Source: Ruminiclostridium josui JCM 17888
GTDB lineage: Bacteria; Bacillota; Clostridia; Acetivibrionales; DSM-1351
Direction: 5' to 3'
NCBI RefSeq assembly: GCF_000526495.1
Contig: NZ_JAGE01000001.1
Location: 248,001 to 312,000 of the forward strand
DNA length: 64,000 nucleotides
The notes below the pieces were generated by a model. It did no database searches. It was not told where the DNA came from and saw only the letters and a program-made list of their open reading frames with translations. Shown here one piece after another: positions 29,200 to 38,368 of the stretch. Both the position numbers and the translations under genes were made by a program. Positions within the stretch are counted from its first letter, which is position 1. Every line of letters begins with the position of its first letter.

Positions 29200-29771
29200 A
29201 ATTATAACCCCTTTCAACTGTCTAATTATTTTATAAGAAATCCTGTTAGAATTTATAACATATTTCTCCAAGTAATCAGTATTTTATTATTTTATACTTA
29301 GAACAATAAATAAAGAAATTTGCAATTTATATTTTCTCAGAGAATCAAAAAGACGGGGGTTCCTTTTTAGAGACATTCATTTGAACATTAGCTTATCTTT
29401 CTCAATTCTTTCCCCCGCCTGTTTCTACTTTTTAAAATTACTTTACAACATATATTGTTTATAAACAACAAGTGAAACAATACTTTCAATTTTAGTATTG
29501 TATAATTGCCGATGCCACTTTTCCTCACAAAAAGTTTAATAATGCAACTTTTTGTAGAAAATTAATCTATTTATATTTTATTCAAATTAAGAAAAACTTG
29601 AATAGAACAACTTGCTTTAATGTGCAATATTTTGTCATGGCTTAATTGTAATAATCCACATTTAAATTATCCTAGTTAATTTTCTTTGAGCAGTCATATA
29701 TCTGCTCAAAGAGTAATTTAACCAGTTTATTTCAAACACGCTTAATACCTATATATCATAAGGCAAGCGAA
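29200..29771 (-). promoter_or_regulatory. Long leader of cbpA with a GC-rich hairpin
   Basis: No gene is visible in this stretch of about 570 bp. On the minus strand CGGGGG (29417-29412) can pair with CCCCCG (29358-29353) and the second arm is followed by TCTTTTTG, so a terminator-like or stability hairpin lies about 150-220 bp upstream of cbpA. A second hairpin, CTTTGAGCAG / CTGCTCAAAG, is at 29682-29712 and has no T run. Known processing of clostridial cellulosome transcripts suggests RNA-level control is possible; this is inference. Confidence 0.5.
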
Positions 29772-29807
29772 ACAAAAAACTTCTAAAATCGAATGTACAG
29801 TAGAAGT
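29772..29807 (-). terminator. Terminator after cuaC
   Basis: On the minus strand ACTTCTA and TAGAAGT form a stem followed by TTTTTTG, 20 bases after the cuaC stop codon. It separates most cuaABC transcripts from cbpA. Confidence 0.6.
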
Positions 29808-29825
29808 CTGTACATAAAACTACCC

Positions 29826-30653
29826 TTAGCCTTTTACAGACCCGGCAGTAATACCTTGAATAAGTGATTTTGAGAATGCCAGGAATATACAGAACATAGG
29901 TATTGTACCTATAACTAAGGCTGCTATTCTAGCACCATAGTTTGCTCTGTACAACGCATCCAGTGTTGATAATCCAAGAGTTACAGTGTATTTCTTTTGA
30001 TCACTGATTAATACCAGCGGTAACAGATAATTGTTCCAAGATGCCATAAATGACAACAATGCTTGTGAACCAAGAGCCGGTTTAATAAATGGCACAACCA
30101 GCTTGAAGAATATGCCACCTTCAGTACACCCATCCATTCTTCCGCTCTCGATTATTTCTGTGGGAACACCTTGAACTGTATATTGTCTTATCCAGTATAC
30201 CGCAAATGCATTTGCTGCTGCTGGAATGATAAGTGACAAGTGTGAGTCAGTCCAACCAATCTTGTTCATTTCAGTTACAAATGCTATCAAACCAAGCTGA
30301 GTAGGAAGCATCATAGTAATCAAAATTGCATAATATGCTGCCTTTTTGAGTTTAAAGTTAAATTTTGCAAGTGCATATCCGCACATAGCACATACAAGTA
30401 CTGTCAAAGTTGTTGTTAAAACAGCAATATATATACTGTTAAAATAGTATCTGCCAAATCCAGCATTCAGGAATACATCCTTTATATTAACCATAAAGTT
30501 GTTTCCAGGCAATAAATGAAGGTCGGTAAAAAGAGCATTTGTATCATATGTACTCATTATTACCATAAGATAAAAAGGACCTATAGCAATTATTGAACAA
30601 ACAGTGAGAAATATATATAAAATAAAGGAATAAACTTTATTAGTTTGCTCCAT
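29826..30653 (-). CDS. cuaC: Cellodextrin ABC transporter permease (MalG-type)
   Basis: The 275-residue permease has six helices and the MalG-type EAA loop ESGRMDGCTEGGIFFKLVVP near residues 175-195. It is the second membrane subunit of a CUT1-type oligosaccharide importer. The start ATG at 30653 follows GGGGGGG and overlaps the end of the preceding permease gene by 14 bases, which shows tight translational coupling. The place between the binding-protein gene and cbpA indicates import of cellobiose and cellodextrins. The name follows the R. cellulolyticum cua cluster, recognised from gene order. No ATPase gene is nearby; a shared MsmK-type ATPase elsewhere is likely. Confidence 0.88.
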   Translation of the reverse strand: MEQTNKVYSFILYIFLTVCSIIAIGPFYLMVIMSTYDTNALFTDLHLLPGNNFMVNIKDVFLNAGFGRYYFNSIYIAVLTTTLTVLVCAMCGYALAKFNFKLKKAAYYAILITMMLPTQLGLIAFVTEMNKIGWTDSHLSLIIPAAANAFAVYWIRQYTVQGVPTEIIESGRMDGCTEGGIFFKLVVPFIKPALGSQALLSFMASWNNYLLPLVLISDQKKYTVTLGLSTLDALYRANYGARIAALVIGTIPMFCIFLAFSKSLIQGITAGSVKG

Positions 30654-31560
30654 CTTTATCCCCCCCATTCATAAGCTTTAATGAAATAAATGAGAATACT
30701 GCTATTACTACAAACATTCCATATGCAACAGCACTACCATAGCCATACTGTGAGTTCTGGAACGCACCCTTACCCATAAGCATTACCAAAGTCATTACTG
30801 TATTATCAGGTCCTCCTGAGTATGGTCCGGTTTGATAATTTCCCTGGGTATAAATAATATTTGGTTCATCAAAGGTTTGGAAACCACCTATAAGGGATGT
30901 AATAACCATATATATTATTATAGGCTTTATCATTGGAAGAGAAATATTCCAGAAATTGTGCCATGCTCTGGCTCCATCAACACGTGCAGCCTCAAATAAC
31001 TCTTCCGGTACTGATACAAAACCGGCTATAAAGAACAGTACACAATATCCTGTGTATCTCCACATCATAATAACTGCAATAACCACTTTAGCCAATTTCG
31101 GGTCTGCAAGATATTCAACAGGATCTTTAATAATATGGAGTTTCATTAAGATTGCATTGATTGTTCCTGATGAACCTCCATCGAAAAAGAATGCCCACAA
31201 CAATCCCGCAGCTATAGGTATAACAAGATATGGAGTAAAAACTGCAGTTTTAAAAATTTCTTTGTGTCTAACAAGTTTTGAATTAATCATATAGGCAATA
31301 ATTACTGCAAATATCAACTGTAATGGTATCAATAGTAACATGATAATCGCAGTATTTTTTAAAGCTAGTACAAACTCCCCGTTTTCAAACATTCTTTGGT
31401 AATTTGCTAATCCTACAAATTTTATATCCGTGTATCCGTCCCATTCATTAAGACTCATATACAGCGTAAATAATATAGGAATTAACGAAAATGCTATAAA
31501 AAGCAGGAAGTAAGGTGCCATGAAAAGATAAGGTGCTGATTTCTTTGAGAGATTTTTCAT
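30640..31560 (-). CDS. cuaB: Cellodextrin ABC transporter permease (MalF-type)
   Basis: The 306-residue protein has six main membrane helices and the MalF/LacF-type loop LFEAARVDGARAWHNFWNIS near residue 200-220. It forms the channel with the following permease, whose start lies within its 3' end. The ATG at 31560 follows GGGGGTGG; a start 66 bases upstream lacks a site. It is a CUT1 sugar permease with context for cello-oligosaccharides. The gene follows cuaA by 107 bp on the same strand. Confidence 0.88.
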   Translation of the reverse strand: MKNLSKKSAPYLFMAPYFLLFIAFSLIPILFTLYMSLNEWDGYTDIKFVGLANYQRMFENGEFVLALKNTAIIMLLLIPLQLIFAVIIAYMINSKLVRHKEIFKTAVFTPYLVIPIAAGLLWAFFFDGGSSGTINAILMKLHIIKDPVEYLADPKLAKVVIAVIMMWRYTGYCVLFFIAGFVSVPEELFEAARVDGARAWHNFWNISLPMIKPIIIYMVITSLIGGFQTFDEPNIIYTQGNYQTGPYSGGPDNTVMTLVMLMGKGAFQNSQYGYGSAVAYGMFVVIAVFSFISLKLMNGGDKDGAN

Positions 31561-31666
31561 TACTAACCACCCCCGTGTGCTTGATAAAGTACAAACATTA
31601 AAATAATCAAGGAGAGGGAATTTCACCCTCTCCTAAATCATCAATAACATTCAGATAATTCCGAAA

Positions 31667-33016
31667 TTACTTCAGTTCAGGAACATTTTTCTTCATATCA
31701 GCAATCATGAAGTCAACTGCTTCTTGAGCTGTTTTTCCTTTTTTGATTTCCTGTAATCCTTTTACGAAGTTAGCTTCGAGGAAATTATCGTATTTACCAA
31801 GGGCCTTAACCTTTACAGCATCCATATTATCCATGTAGAATTGTCCTACATCCTGGCCACCCCAATACTCTTCTTTTTGGCTAAAGAAACCTGGTTTATC
31901 CATGAATTCTTTAACAGGAGTAATATTCATACCAGTTGTGAATGCGTTCTTAACACCGTTTTCATTGAGTACTTGGTCAGCTATGTAACCCCAAGCTGCT
32001 TCCTTAACCTTTGAATCTTTCCAGATTGACAGTGCAGTTCCACCCCAGTTGAACATTCCACCTGGAGCAACTGTTACTCCCCAGTCACCTTTACCATTAG
32101 GATCTGCTGGTTCTATAACATACTTGAGGAACCAAGGTGCTGCTGCTGAAAATACATCTTCGCTCTTAGCAAATGATGCAGTCCAGTTAGGAGCCCACAT
32201 GTCATATTTGTTGATAACGCCAGCCTTCCACAACTTTTCGATAACCTGGAAAGTAGGAAGGTAAACTTCGTTAAACTTGATTGTTCCATCCTGAATTGGG
32301 TTTTGAGGATTATATCCGTCAACTATATGGAATATATCTCTTACTGATCTGAACGCATATACCTTCTTGCCATCTATCTTAGCATCCTTGAAAGCAGCAA
32401 TTACATTATCCCAAGTCTTAAACTTGTCTGCCAACTCTTTAGGATCATCAGTATTGAATAATTTCTTTGTCATACTTCTTCTGTAAGCAATACCTGATGG
32501 GTTGAACTGTGTTGGAGCTCCCAATATCTGTCCCTTGTCATTTGTAACAAGTGGCAATGCCTTTTCAGCTAATTTTGACTTATCAAAGTTGTATGGAGCT
32601 TGTGAAAGATCTTCACAAATATCCATGTCGAAGAGAGTTCCTCTGAAACCAACTTCTCCTCTAATTACATCCGGTAAAGCTGTTTTTGCTGCTACTGCAG
32701 TCTGTATTTTCTTAACATAGTCTGCACTTGCAACCGGTACTGATTCAACCTTTACATTTGGATATCTGGTATTAAAATCAGCTATTGCTTCCTTAAGCTG
32801 ATCCTGGTTTTCCCAGTTCCACATTACTATTGTTCCGGAAGCCTTTGTGAAGTCTGTTGATGTAGCAGCTGGTGAAGAAGTAGCTGCTACTGAGCTAGTG
32901 CTAGCTGCTGAGCTTGATGCAGAAGCAGTACTGTCACCTGACTCAGTGTTTCCGCAGGCAGCCATACCAAGCACCATAACACCTGTTAAAACAGAAGCTA
33001 TTACCTTTTTAAACAT
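31667..33016 (-). CDS. cuaA: Cellodextrin-binding lipoprotein of the ABC transporter
   Basis: The 449-residue protein has a lipoprotein signal with lipobox GMAACGNT, then a Ser/Ala/Thr-rich linker (about residues 30-55) and an SBP_bac_1-type binding domain (IVMWNWENQDQLKEAIADFN, then GAPTQFNPSGIAYRR and APWFLKYV). It captures cello-oligosaccharides released by the cellulosome and passes them to the two permeases downstream. The ligand is inferred from cbpA and from the cua cluster of R. cellulolyticum. The ATG follows AAGGAGG. It is the first gene of its operon. Confidence 0.88.
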   Translation of the reverse strand: MFKKVIASVLTGVMVLGMAACGNTESGDSTASASSSAASTSSVAATSSPAATSTDFTKASGTIVMWNWENQDQLKEAIADFNTRYPNVKVESVPVASADYVKKIQTAVAAKTALPDVIRGEVGFRGTLFDMDICEDLSQAPYNFDKSKLAEKALPLVTNDKGQILGAPTQFNPSGIAYRRSMTKKLFNTDDPKELADKFKTWDNVIAAFKDAKIDGKKVYAFRSVRDIFHIVDGYNPQNPIQDGTIKFNEVYLPTFQVIEKLWKAGVINKYDMWAPNWTASFAKSEDVFSAAAPWFLKYVIEPADPNGKGDWGVTVAPGGMFNWGGTALSIWKDSKVKEAAWGYIADQVLNENGVKNAFTTGMNITPVKEFMDKPGFFSQKEEYWGGQDVGQFYMDNMDAVKVKALGKYDNFLEANFVKGLQEIKKGKTAQEAVDFMIADMKKNVPELK

Positions 33017-33349
33017 TTTAAAATCCTCCTTTTTGATTTAGCAATTCATATTGAAATGCTTACATTAGTGCCATTAAAGCACTTTGCAACATTTATTCTA
33101 TAAAAATAGACTTTCTTTCTAAATAGATAATGTTGCTTTATGTTTTAATATTTTGACTATATATGTATAGCAATAAATTACACTATAAAAGACACGTACT
33201 CTAATAAATACGTGTCTTTTATATGTATTTTTTGGCGAATTTTATCATTTTTATATTTTTTTGTTCTATTCTTGTCTGTTAACAAAATATGGTTACGTGC
33301 AATTATTTCCATTAAAGGTCAATATTAAACACCTATTAATATGATTAAG
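33017..33349 (-). promoter_or_regulatory. Intergenic region with cuaA promoter and cuaR terminator
   Basis: A hairpin with arms AAAAGACACGTA and TACGTGTCTTTT (33187-33220) ends the upstream cuaD-cuaS-cuaR transcript. The remaining 170 bp up to cuaA must hold its promoter and the CuaR target. A TTGCAA (33087-33082 on the minus strand) is a possible -35. I saw no gene here and no clear repeat that would define a CuaR site. Confidence 0.6.
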
Positions 33350-34966
33350 TTAAAATAAACTGTCTCTGTATTCAGACGGCGTCATTCCAGAATATTTCTT
33401 AAATAGCTTTGAAAAATAGTGGGGATCAGAGATACCAACCTTCTCTGCAACTTCATATGTCTTATATCTTACATCCTTTAGAAGTTCCTTTGCTTTATCA
33501 ATTCTAACATCATTAAGGTAATCTACAAAACTTTTTCCCAACTCCTTTTTAAACATCCTGCTAATATAAAAAGTACTGACATATATATTTTCTGCTACTT
33601 CGTTAAGAGTTACCTGTTCATTGTAATGGTCTTGTATATAGTCTATTGCTTTGCGCAATATTAGTTTTATACTTTTATTATTAAAACTTTTAACTTTAGA
33701 TGCGATTTTTAAGGATACCTCTTCCAGCAGAGAATTAAGTTCTTCTGCTTTATCTGTCTTTTCTATAAGCTTAATAAGACTTGCTATATCCTCTCCCTCT
33801 GAATATCTTTTGTCAGTATCTACTGATGAAACGGATATTCTAATATTATTTATTGAAGATAACGTTGTATAATAAAAATTTCGCATATAGTGTATATTTA
33901 TATTGTTGTTTGTTAGATAATCAGATATAAGCTTTGTATTTTCCCTTACTCCAACCTCATTTCCCGATTTTATGTTTTCAATAAGTTGTTTTTGATACTT
34001 GTCCAATATGGAATAGTCTTCATATCTGAAAAATGAGTTTAAGTCACTGTACTGAATAATAGAATTATCTCCCATATAACTCTTGTAATCCAATGACCCC
34101 AGACACTCTTTTAGTTTGTCCGGAAGCTCCATAGCTTTTTTTCCATTTGAACTAACTGCTATTGTGACAGTAAAACCGAATCCGCTATTTATTACCTCCT
34201 GTAGATAGGCACATTTTTCACTTACCTTTTCAATATCCAAAGGTGAGTTATCAGATTTCTGTATTATAAATCCTACCCTGTTACTGTTAAGCATAATACT
34301 TAGCACTTCATAATTCTCTGCAAATATTTCTTCAAAAGATTTTACAATACCAAACTGGTAAAGATGTTTGTCGTACAGAGAACTATTTGATTTATCGTTG
34401 TAATCATTTTCCATTACAACTAAAACAAAATTTCGTATTGATATGTTGAAGAGCTTCATTTTTTCGTATATTTCATTTTCGCTTGTGTTAAGTCCATATA
34501 TAATATCATATAGAAGTTTTTCTCTGAGTACGGGAATATTTTGCTCAAAAAGCATTCTAAAACGCGCAATCTCGTTGTGCTTGCTCTTTTGCTCATTTAA
34601 TTCCTTAACTGCCTTTGTCAATACAGTAGTCAGTTCTTCAATTTTTGACGGTTTAAGGAGAAAATCAAATGCTCCGCATTTAATAGCCTTCTGTACGTAA
34701 TCAAAATCCCTATACCCCGTTAGTATTATTATTTTTGAATTGGGAACAATTTCCCTTACCTGCTTGATCATTTCCAGACCATCCATACCAGGCATGCGAA
34801 TATCTGTTATAATCACTTCCGGCAGATATTTTTTAATCAAATCAATTCCTTCGATACCATCACAGGCATCTGCACAAACCTCGCAATCAAGCTGTTTCCA
34901 ATTAATAATGTTCTTGATTCCTTTTCGTATTATGGATTCATCATCAATTATTAGAACCTTGTACAT
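33350..34966 (-). CDS. cuaR: AraC-type response regulator of the cellodextrin cluster
   Basis: The 538-residue regulator has an N-terminal receiver domain with phospho-acceptor Asp55 in VIITDIRMPG, a middle region of about 300 residues, and two AraC helix-turn-helix units at the C-terminus (about 430-535: VTLNEVAENIYVSTFYISRM and EVAEKVGISDPHYFSKLFKK). This is the YesN type paired with YesM-type kinases. It overlaps the end of cuaS by 23 bases. It is expected to switch on cuaABC and cbpA when extracellular cellodextrins are sensed, as known for the R. cellulolyticum cluster. Confidence 0.9.
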   Translation of the reverse strand: MYKVLIIDDESIIRKGIKNIINWKQLDCEVCADACDGIEGIDLIKKYLPEVIITDIRMPGMDGLEMIKQVREIVPNSKIIILTGYRDFDYVQKAIKCGAFDFLLKPSKIEELTTVLTKAVKELNEQKSKHNEIARFRMLFEQNIPVLREKLLYDIIYGLNTSENEIYEKMKLFNISIRNFVLVVMENDYNDKSNSSLYDKHLYQFGIVKSFEEIFAENYEVLSIMLNSNRVGFIIQKSDNSPLDIEKVSEKCAYLQEVINSGFGFTVTIAVSSNGKKAMELPDKLKECLGSLDYKSYMGDNSIIQYSDLNSFFRYEDYSILDKYQKQLIENIKSGNEVGVRENTKLISDYLTNNNINIHYMRNFYYTTLSSINNIRISVSSVDTDKRYSEGEDIASLIKLIEKTDKAEELNSLLEEVSLKIASKVKSFNNKSIKLILRKAIDYIQDHYNEQVTLNEVAENIYVSTFYISRMFKKELGKSFVDYLNDVRIDKAKELLKDVRYKTYEVAEKVGISDPHYFSKLFKKYSGMTPSEYRDSLF

Positions 34967-36827
34967 AATAACTCTCCTTAGTATTGAATGTTTGAAGTGG
35001 TAAAGAAACCGTTACTTTAGTAAATATGTTAACACTGCTCTCTATTTTGATACCGTATTTTTCACCATAGAATAGCTTTATTCTTCTATTTACATTATCG
35101 ATACCGATACTTTTATTTTTTTTCTCCCTAAGAGATTTAAAGTATGTGTCATTATCCATTTCAAGGCTCTTATTTAGCTTTATTAGATCGTCTTTAGATA
35201 TTCCGTTGCCATTATCAATTACTTCTAATATAAGTAAATCTCCCTGAATTCTGGCATTAAGCATAATGACACCTTTTCCTCTGCTGTTTTCCACTCCATG
35301 ATATACAGCATTTTCGATTAAGGGTTGTATCAAAAGTCTTGGAATCTTTATATATAGAACCTGAGGGTCTATTTCTTTTTTTAAAGTTATCTTATCTTCA
35401 AATCTTCGCTTTAAGAGGGATATATATTTATCTATGTACATAAATTCCTCTTCTATAGGAATAAGCCTGTCATCCCTTCCTATACTGGCTTCAAGTAATG
35501 CCGAAAGATCCGATACTATATCGCTTATCTCAGGGACATTGTTTAATTGTGCCATCCAGTTTATTGATTCCAGTGTATTAAAGAGAAAATGAGGATTTAT
35601 TTGAGACTGTAATGCTTTGAGTTCAGCCTCTTTGCGGGTAATCTGTTCTCTGTAAATCCATGTAACCAAATGGTCAATCTCTTTAGCCATATTATTAAAG
35701 GTCTTATGAAGGAAACCAAGCTCGTCACTTCTGTCAACCTCAATATAGCTATCTGATATATTATTTATATTCATATTTTTCATTGCCTTTACCAATCTGT
35801 TGATAGGTTTTATCATATCAAATGACATGTAAATGCTGACTATAGACAGTATAATAATAGATGCAAGGCAGAGCACAATTATCCTGTTTCTCAATTTATC
35901 TACGTCAGAATATAGTTCATTTAAAGGAATAAATGTTACTATTCTCCAATTAATGTTATCTTTTAAATAGGTATAAGCAACAAATATATCATTTTCTTGA
36001 TCTATGAAAGAATCCTTATCATACGGTGTATCCTTTATAACGGATTTATATCTCTCTAATGCTTGTTTATTCTTTGATACAATTATATCGCCTTTTGGCG
36101 TGAGAATTGTAGTATTTTGCATTACTTCAGACTCGAGTCCCTTTAATACATCTTTCAAAGAGTCCATTTTTATCTGGACTACCAACATTCCTATTTCAGT
36201 ATAATCATCCCTGTTGTATACCTTTTTTACTAAATACGCATTCTTAACAACTCCTGATGAGGTTTCAAAGAACCAAGCTGCTTTTCTGGTAACTTCATCA
36301 GCTTTTTCACTCATTTTAGAGTATTCTCTGTTCACTACTGATCTTAACTCCGAATCAGTACTTGGATAACGTCTCGGCAGAACTAAACCACTGTCAGTTA
36401 CTATACATATAGAATTAATTTCCGGTCTATTTCCCTTTACCGTTATAAATAGGTTTGTTAACTGAGAATCTATTTCATGAATACTCATTTCCGTTAAGTT
36501 ATTATTGTTATTACCTGTGTCATAACTGATTAGTGCATCATATATGTTTTTATCCATACTTATGTCACCGGAAATGTTGGTCAAATTTGTTACCGTATCC
36601 TGTAGCCTTAGCCCAATAGAGCTTAATACGTCGTTAGAGTACGAAAGAGATTTACTATTTATAATCTCTTCAGAACTCTTATACGCAAAAAAGCCTACAA
36701 ATATAAGAGGTATTAAAATTTGTAGGTTTACTACAAGTAGTAATTTCTTCTTTATTGATATGTTTTTGTAAAATTGTGAACCCCTAAGTATTTTTGCAAA
36801 CATACTTGAAGTAATTTTATTTATCAT
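34944..36827 (-). CDS. cuaS: YesM-type sensor histidine kinase of the cellodextrin cluster
   Basis: The 627-residue kinase has membrane helices at about 27-47 and 315-338 around a large extracellular Cache-type domain, a HAMP domain, and a His_kinase domain with the phospho-His in LQSQINPHFLFNTLESINWM near residue 413, then HATPase_c (QPLIENAVYHGVE, DNGNGI, SIGIDNVNRRI). This marks the HPK7/YesM group. It follows cuaD by 44 bp and overlaps cuaR. With the upstream binding protein it forms a three-component sensor for soluble cellulose breakdown products. Confidence 0.9.
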   Translation of the reverse strand: MINKITSSMFAKILRGSQFYKNISIKKKLLLVVNLQILIPLIFVGFFAYKSSEEIINSKSLSYSNDVLSSIGLRLQDTVTNLTNISGDISMDKNIYDALISYDTGNNNNNLTEMSIHEIDSQLTNLFITVKGNRPEINSICIVTDSGLVLPRRYPSTDSELRSVVNREYSKMSEKADEVTRKAAWFFETSSGVVKNAYLVKKVYNRDDYTEIGMLVVQIKMDSLKDVLKGLESEVMQNTTILTPKGDIIVSKNKQALERYKSVIKDTPYDKDSFIDQENDIFVAYTYLKDNINWRIVTFIPLNELYSDVDKLRNRIIVLCLASIIILSIVSIYMSFDMIKPINRLVKAMKNMNINNISDSYIEVDRSDELGFLHKTFNNMAKEIDHLVTWIYREQITRKEAELKALQSQINPHFLFNTLESINWMAQLNNVPEISDIVSDLSALLEASIGRDDRLIPIEEEFMYIDKYISLLKRRFEDKITLKKEIDPQVLYIKIPRLLIQPLIENAVYHGVENSRGKGVIMLNARIQGDLLILEVIDNGNGISKDDLIKLNKSLEMDNDTYFKSLREKKNKSIGIDNVNRRIKLFYGEKYGIKIESSVNIFTKVTVSLPLQTFNTKESYYVQGSNN

Positions 36828-36871
36828 TATTTCACCATATCCTAAGCAGTAATAACAAAAGGCAATTTAAA

Positions 36872-38170
36872 TCATTGTAATCTATTCAAAGCTTTTTCCC
36901 ATATTTCTTCTGCAGAAATCTTATTATCTAGATAATTTGGAAACTCCTTAACAATAACCTTTTCCCAAGTGCTTCTATCAATTACATGATCAGGTATGGC
37001 ACACCGATCCTGTTCAGGAGTGTTTTCATAAACACCGATACTTTGTTTTGCTAATGCATTATAGGGAGTTTCCATTGTTATGTTTAATGTACTGAATAGA
37101 CCGGCTTCTTTATATAAATAATCAGATGTCTCATTTGACGTAAGGAACTTCAAAAGTTTTACAGTGTTTTCTTTTCCTTTTGGTGTACTCCAAGCACTTT
37201 TACTTATGTAAAAGGTTCCCCCACCTAACCCTGCCGGTATTTTACTTCTCCCATTTCCCATGGACGGAAACGGTATCATTTCAACTGTTGTATCAAATTT
37301 ACCAAAGTACGCTGCAAACCATGAGCCCTGAACTATCATAGCTGCCTGTTTCTTTATAAAAAGATTGTTTCTTTCTTCACTTGTAATTGATATTAAATCA
37401 TTAGGAAATGCATGCATTTCATATAGCTCTTTCATATATTTCATTGCATCTATGTAATATTTATTTATTTTATTATTAACAATGAACTTTTCTACTCCTT
37501 CGTTTCCTCCGAGGCTGGCAATCATATTCTGATATATATATGAACCTTCGGCAGTAGCGTTATAGGCAATAGGGGTTATGTTATGCTTATTAAATATATT
37601 TATTGCATTTTTAAGTTCCTGGTAATTTTGTGGTATTTTTACATTATATTGTTGAAATAAATCCTTATTGATGAACATACCTTCAAATACAAGTTCAAAA
37701 GGTATACCAAATATTCTGTTATTGTATGTAGTCAAGTCAAAGTAGTTACCCTTGAAGCTTCCCATCCATTCGCTGTCATTCTTAAGCATGTCCGTCAGGT
37801 CAGCAAGCTTATTTGCTCTTATCATATATTTTATATCAGAGCAAGGCCATAATCCAAAAACATCGGGTTCATTTCCTGAAGCAAACCTTGTTTTAAGAGT
37901 AGGCAAATATTCATCACCAAAAATAGACTGATTTGAAACTTTTATATTAGGATTTTCGTTTTCAAATTTGTCCAGCAAATCCGTCAAACAGCCAGCTTTG
38001 CTATCAACACCGCCCCAGCTTGTCATTAAGCTTATTGTACTGGTTTCAGTGTGAGTATTGCTATTACGAGCAGCATCTGAAACGTAGGAATTGTCACTGC
38101 CGCAAGAAACTGACATAACACTGACTAGCGTAAATAGTGCTAAACATAAAAGTTTTTTTGAGTGTTTCAT
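36872..38170 (-). CDS. cuaD: Sugar-binding lipoprotein of the three-component sensor
   Basis: The 432-residue protein has a lipoprotein signal with lipobox SVSCGSD and an SBP_bac_1 domain (ISLMTSWGGVDSKAGCLTDL, FGIPFELVFEGMFINK, MIVQGSWFAAYFGKF). It is coupled to a kinase and regulator, not to permeases, so it should work as an accessory sugar sensor for cuaS, as described for the cua cluster. The ATG at 38170 follows TTGGAGTG; an upstream start 72 bases away has no site. It is the first gene of the cuaD-S-R operon. Confidence 0.87.
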   Translation of the reverse strand: MKHSKKLLCLALFTLVSVMSVSCGSDNSYVSDAARNSNTHTETSTISLMTSWGGVDSKAGCLTDLLDKFENENPNIKVSNQSIFGDEYLPTLKTRFASGNEPDVFGLWPCSDIKYMIRANKLADLTDMLKNDSEWMGSFKGNYFDLTTYNNRIFGIPFELVFEGMFINKDLFQQYNVKIPQNYQELKNAINIFNKHNITPIAYNATAEGSYIYQNMIASLGGNEGVEKFIVNNKINKYYIDAMKYMKELYEMHAFPNDLISITSEERNNLFIKKQAAMIVQGSWFAAYFGKFDTTVEMIPFPSMGNGRSKIPAGLGGGTFYISKSAWSTPKGKENTVKLLKFLTSNETSDYLYKEAGLFSTLNITMETPYNALAKQSIGVYENTPEQDRCAIPDHVIDRSTWEKVIVKEFPNYLDNKISAEEIWEKALNRLQ

Positions 38171-38368
38171 TTGTTTCACTCCAATTCTTATTTTATATAG
38201 CCATTTTTTGTCTACTGTTAAGAACGAGGATAACACAATCATTCAGGAGAATCCTATTTTTTATTTCACATATATTATAAATACTATTGGGTATATATTG
38301 CAATAAATTTATCAACATTAAAATAGCAGCAAGAGTATAAATCCTGCCGCTATTTATAATAAAAAATG

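Noticed and set aside
29682-29712. Terminator at CTTTGAGCAG / CTGCTCAAAG
   Set aside because: The stem is good but no T run follows on either strand; a better terminator lies at 29772-29807.
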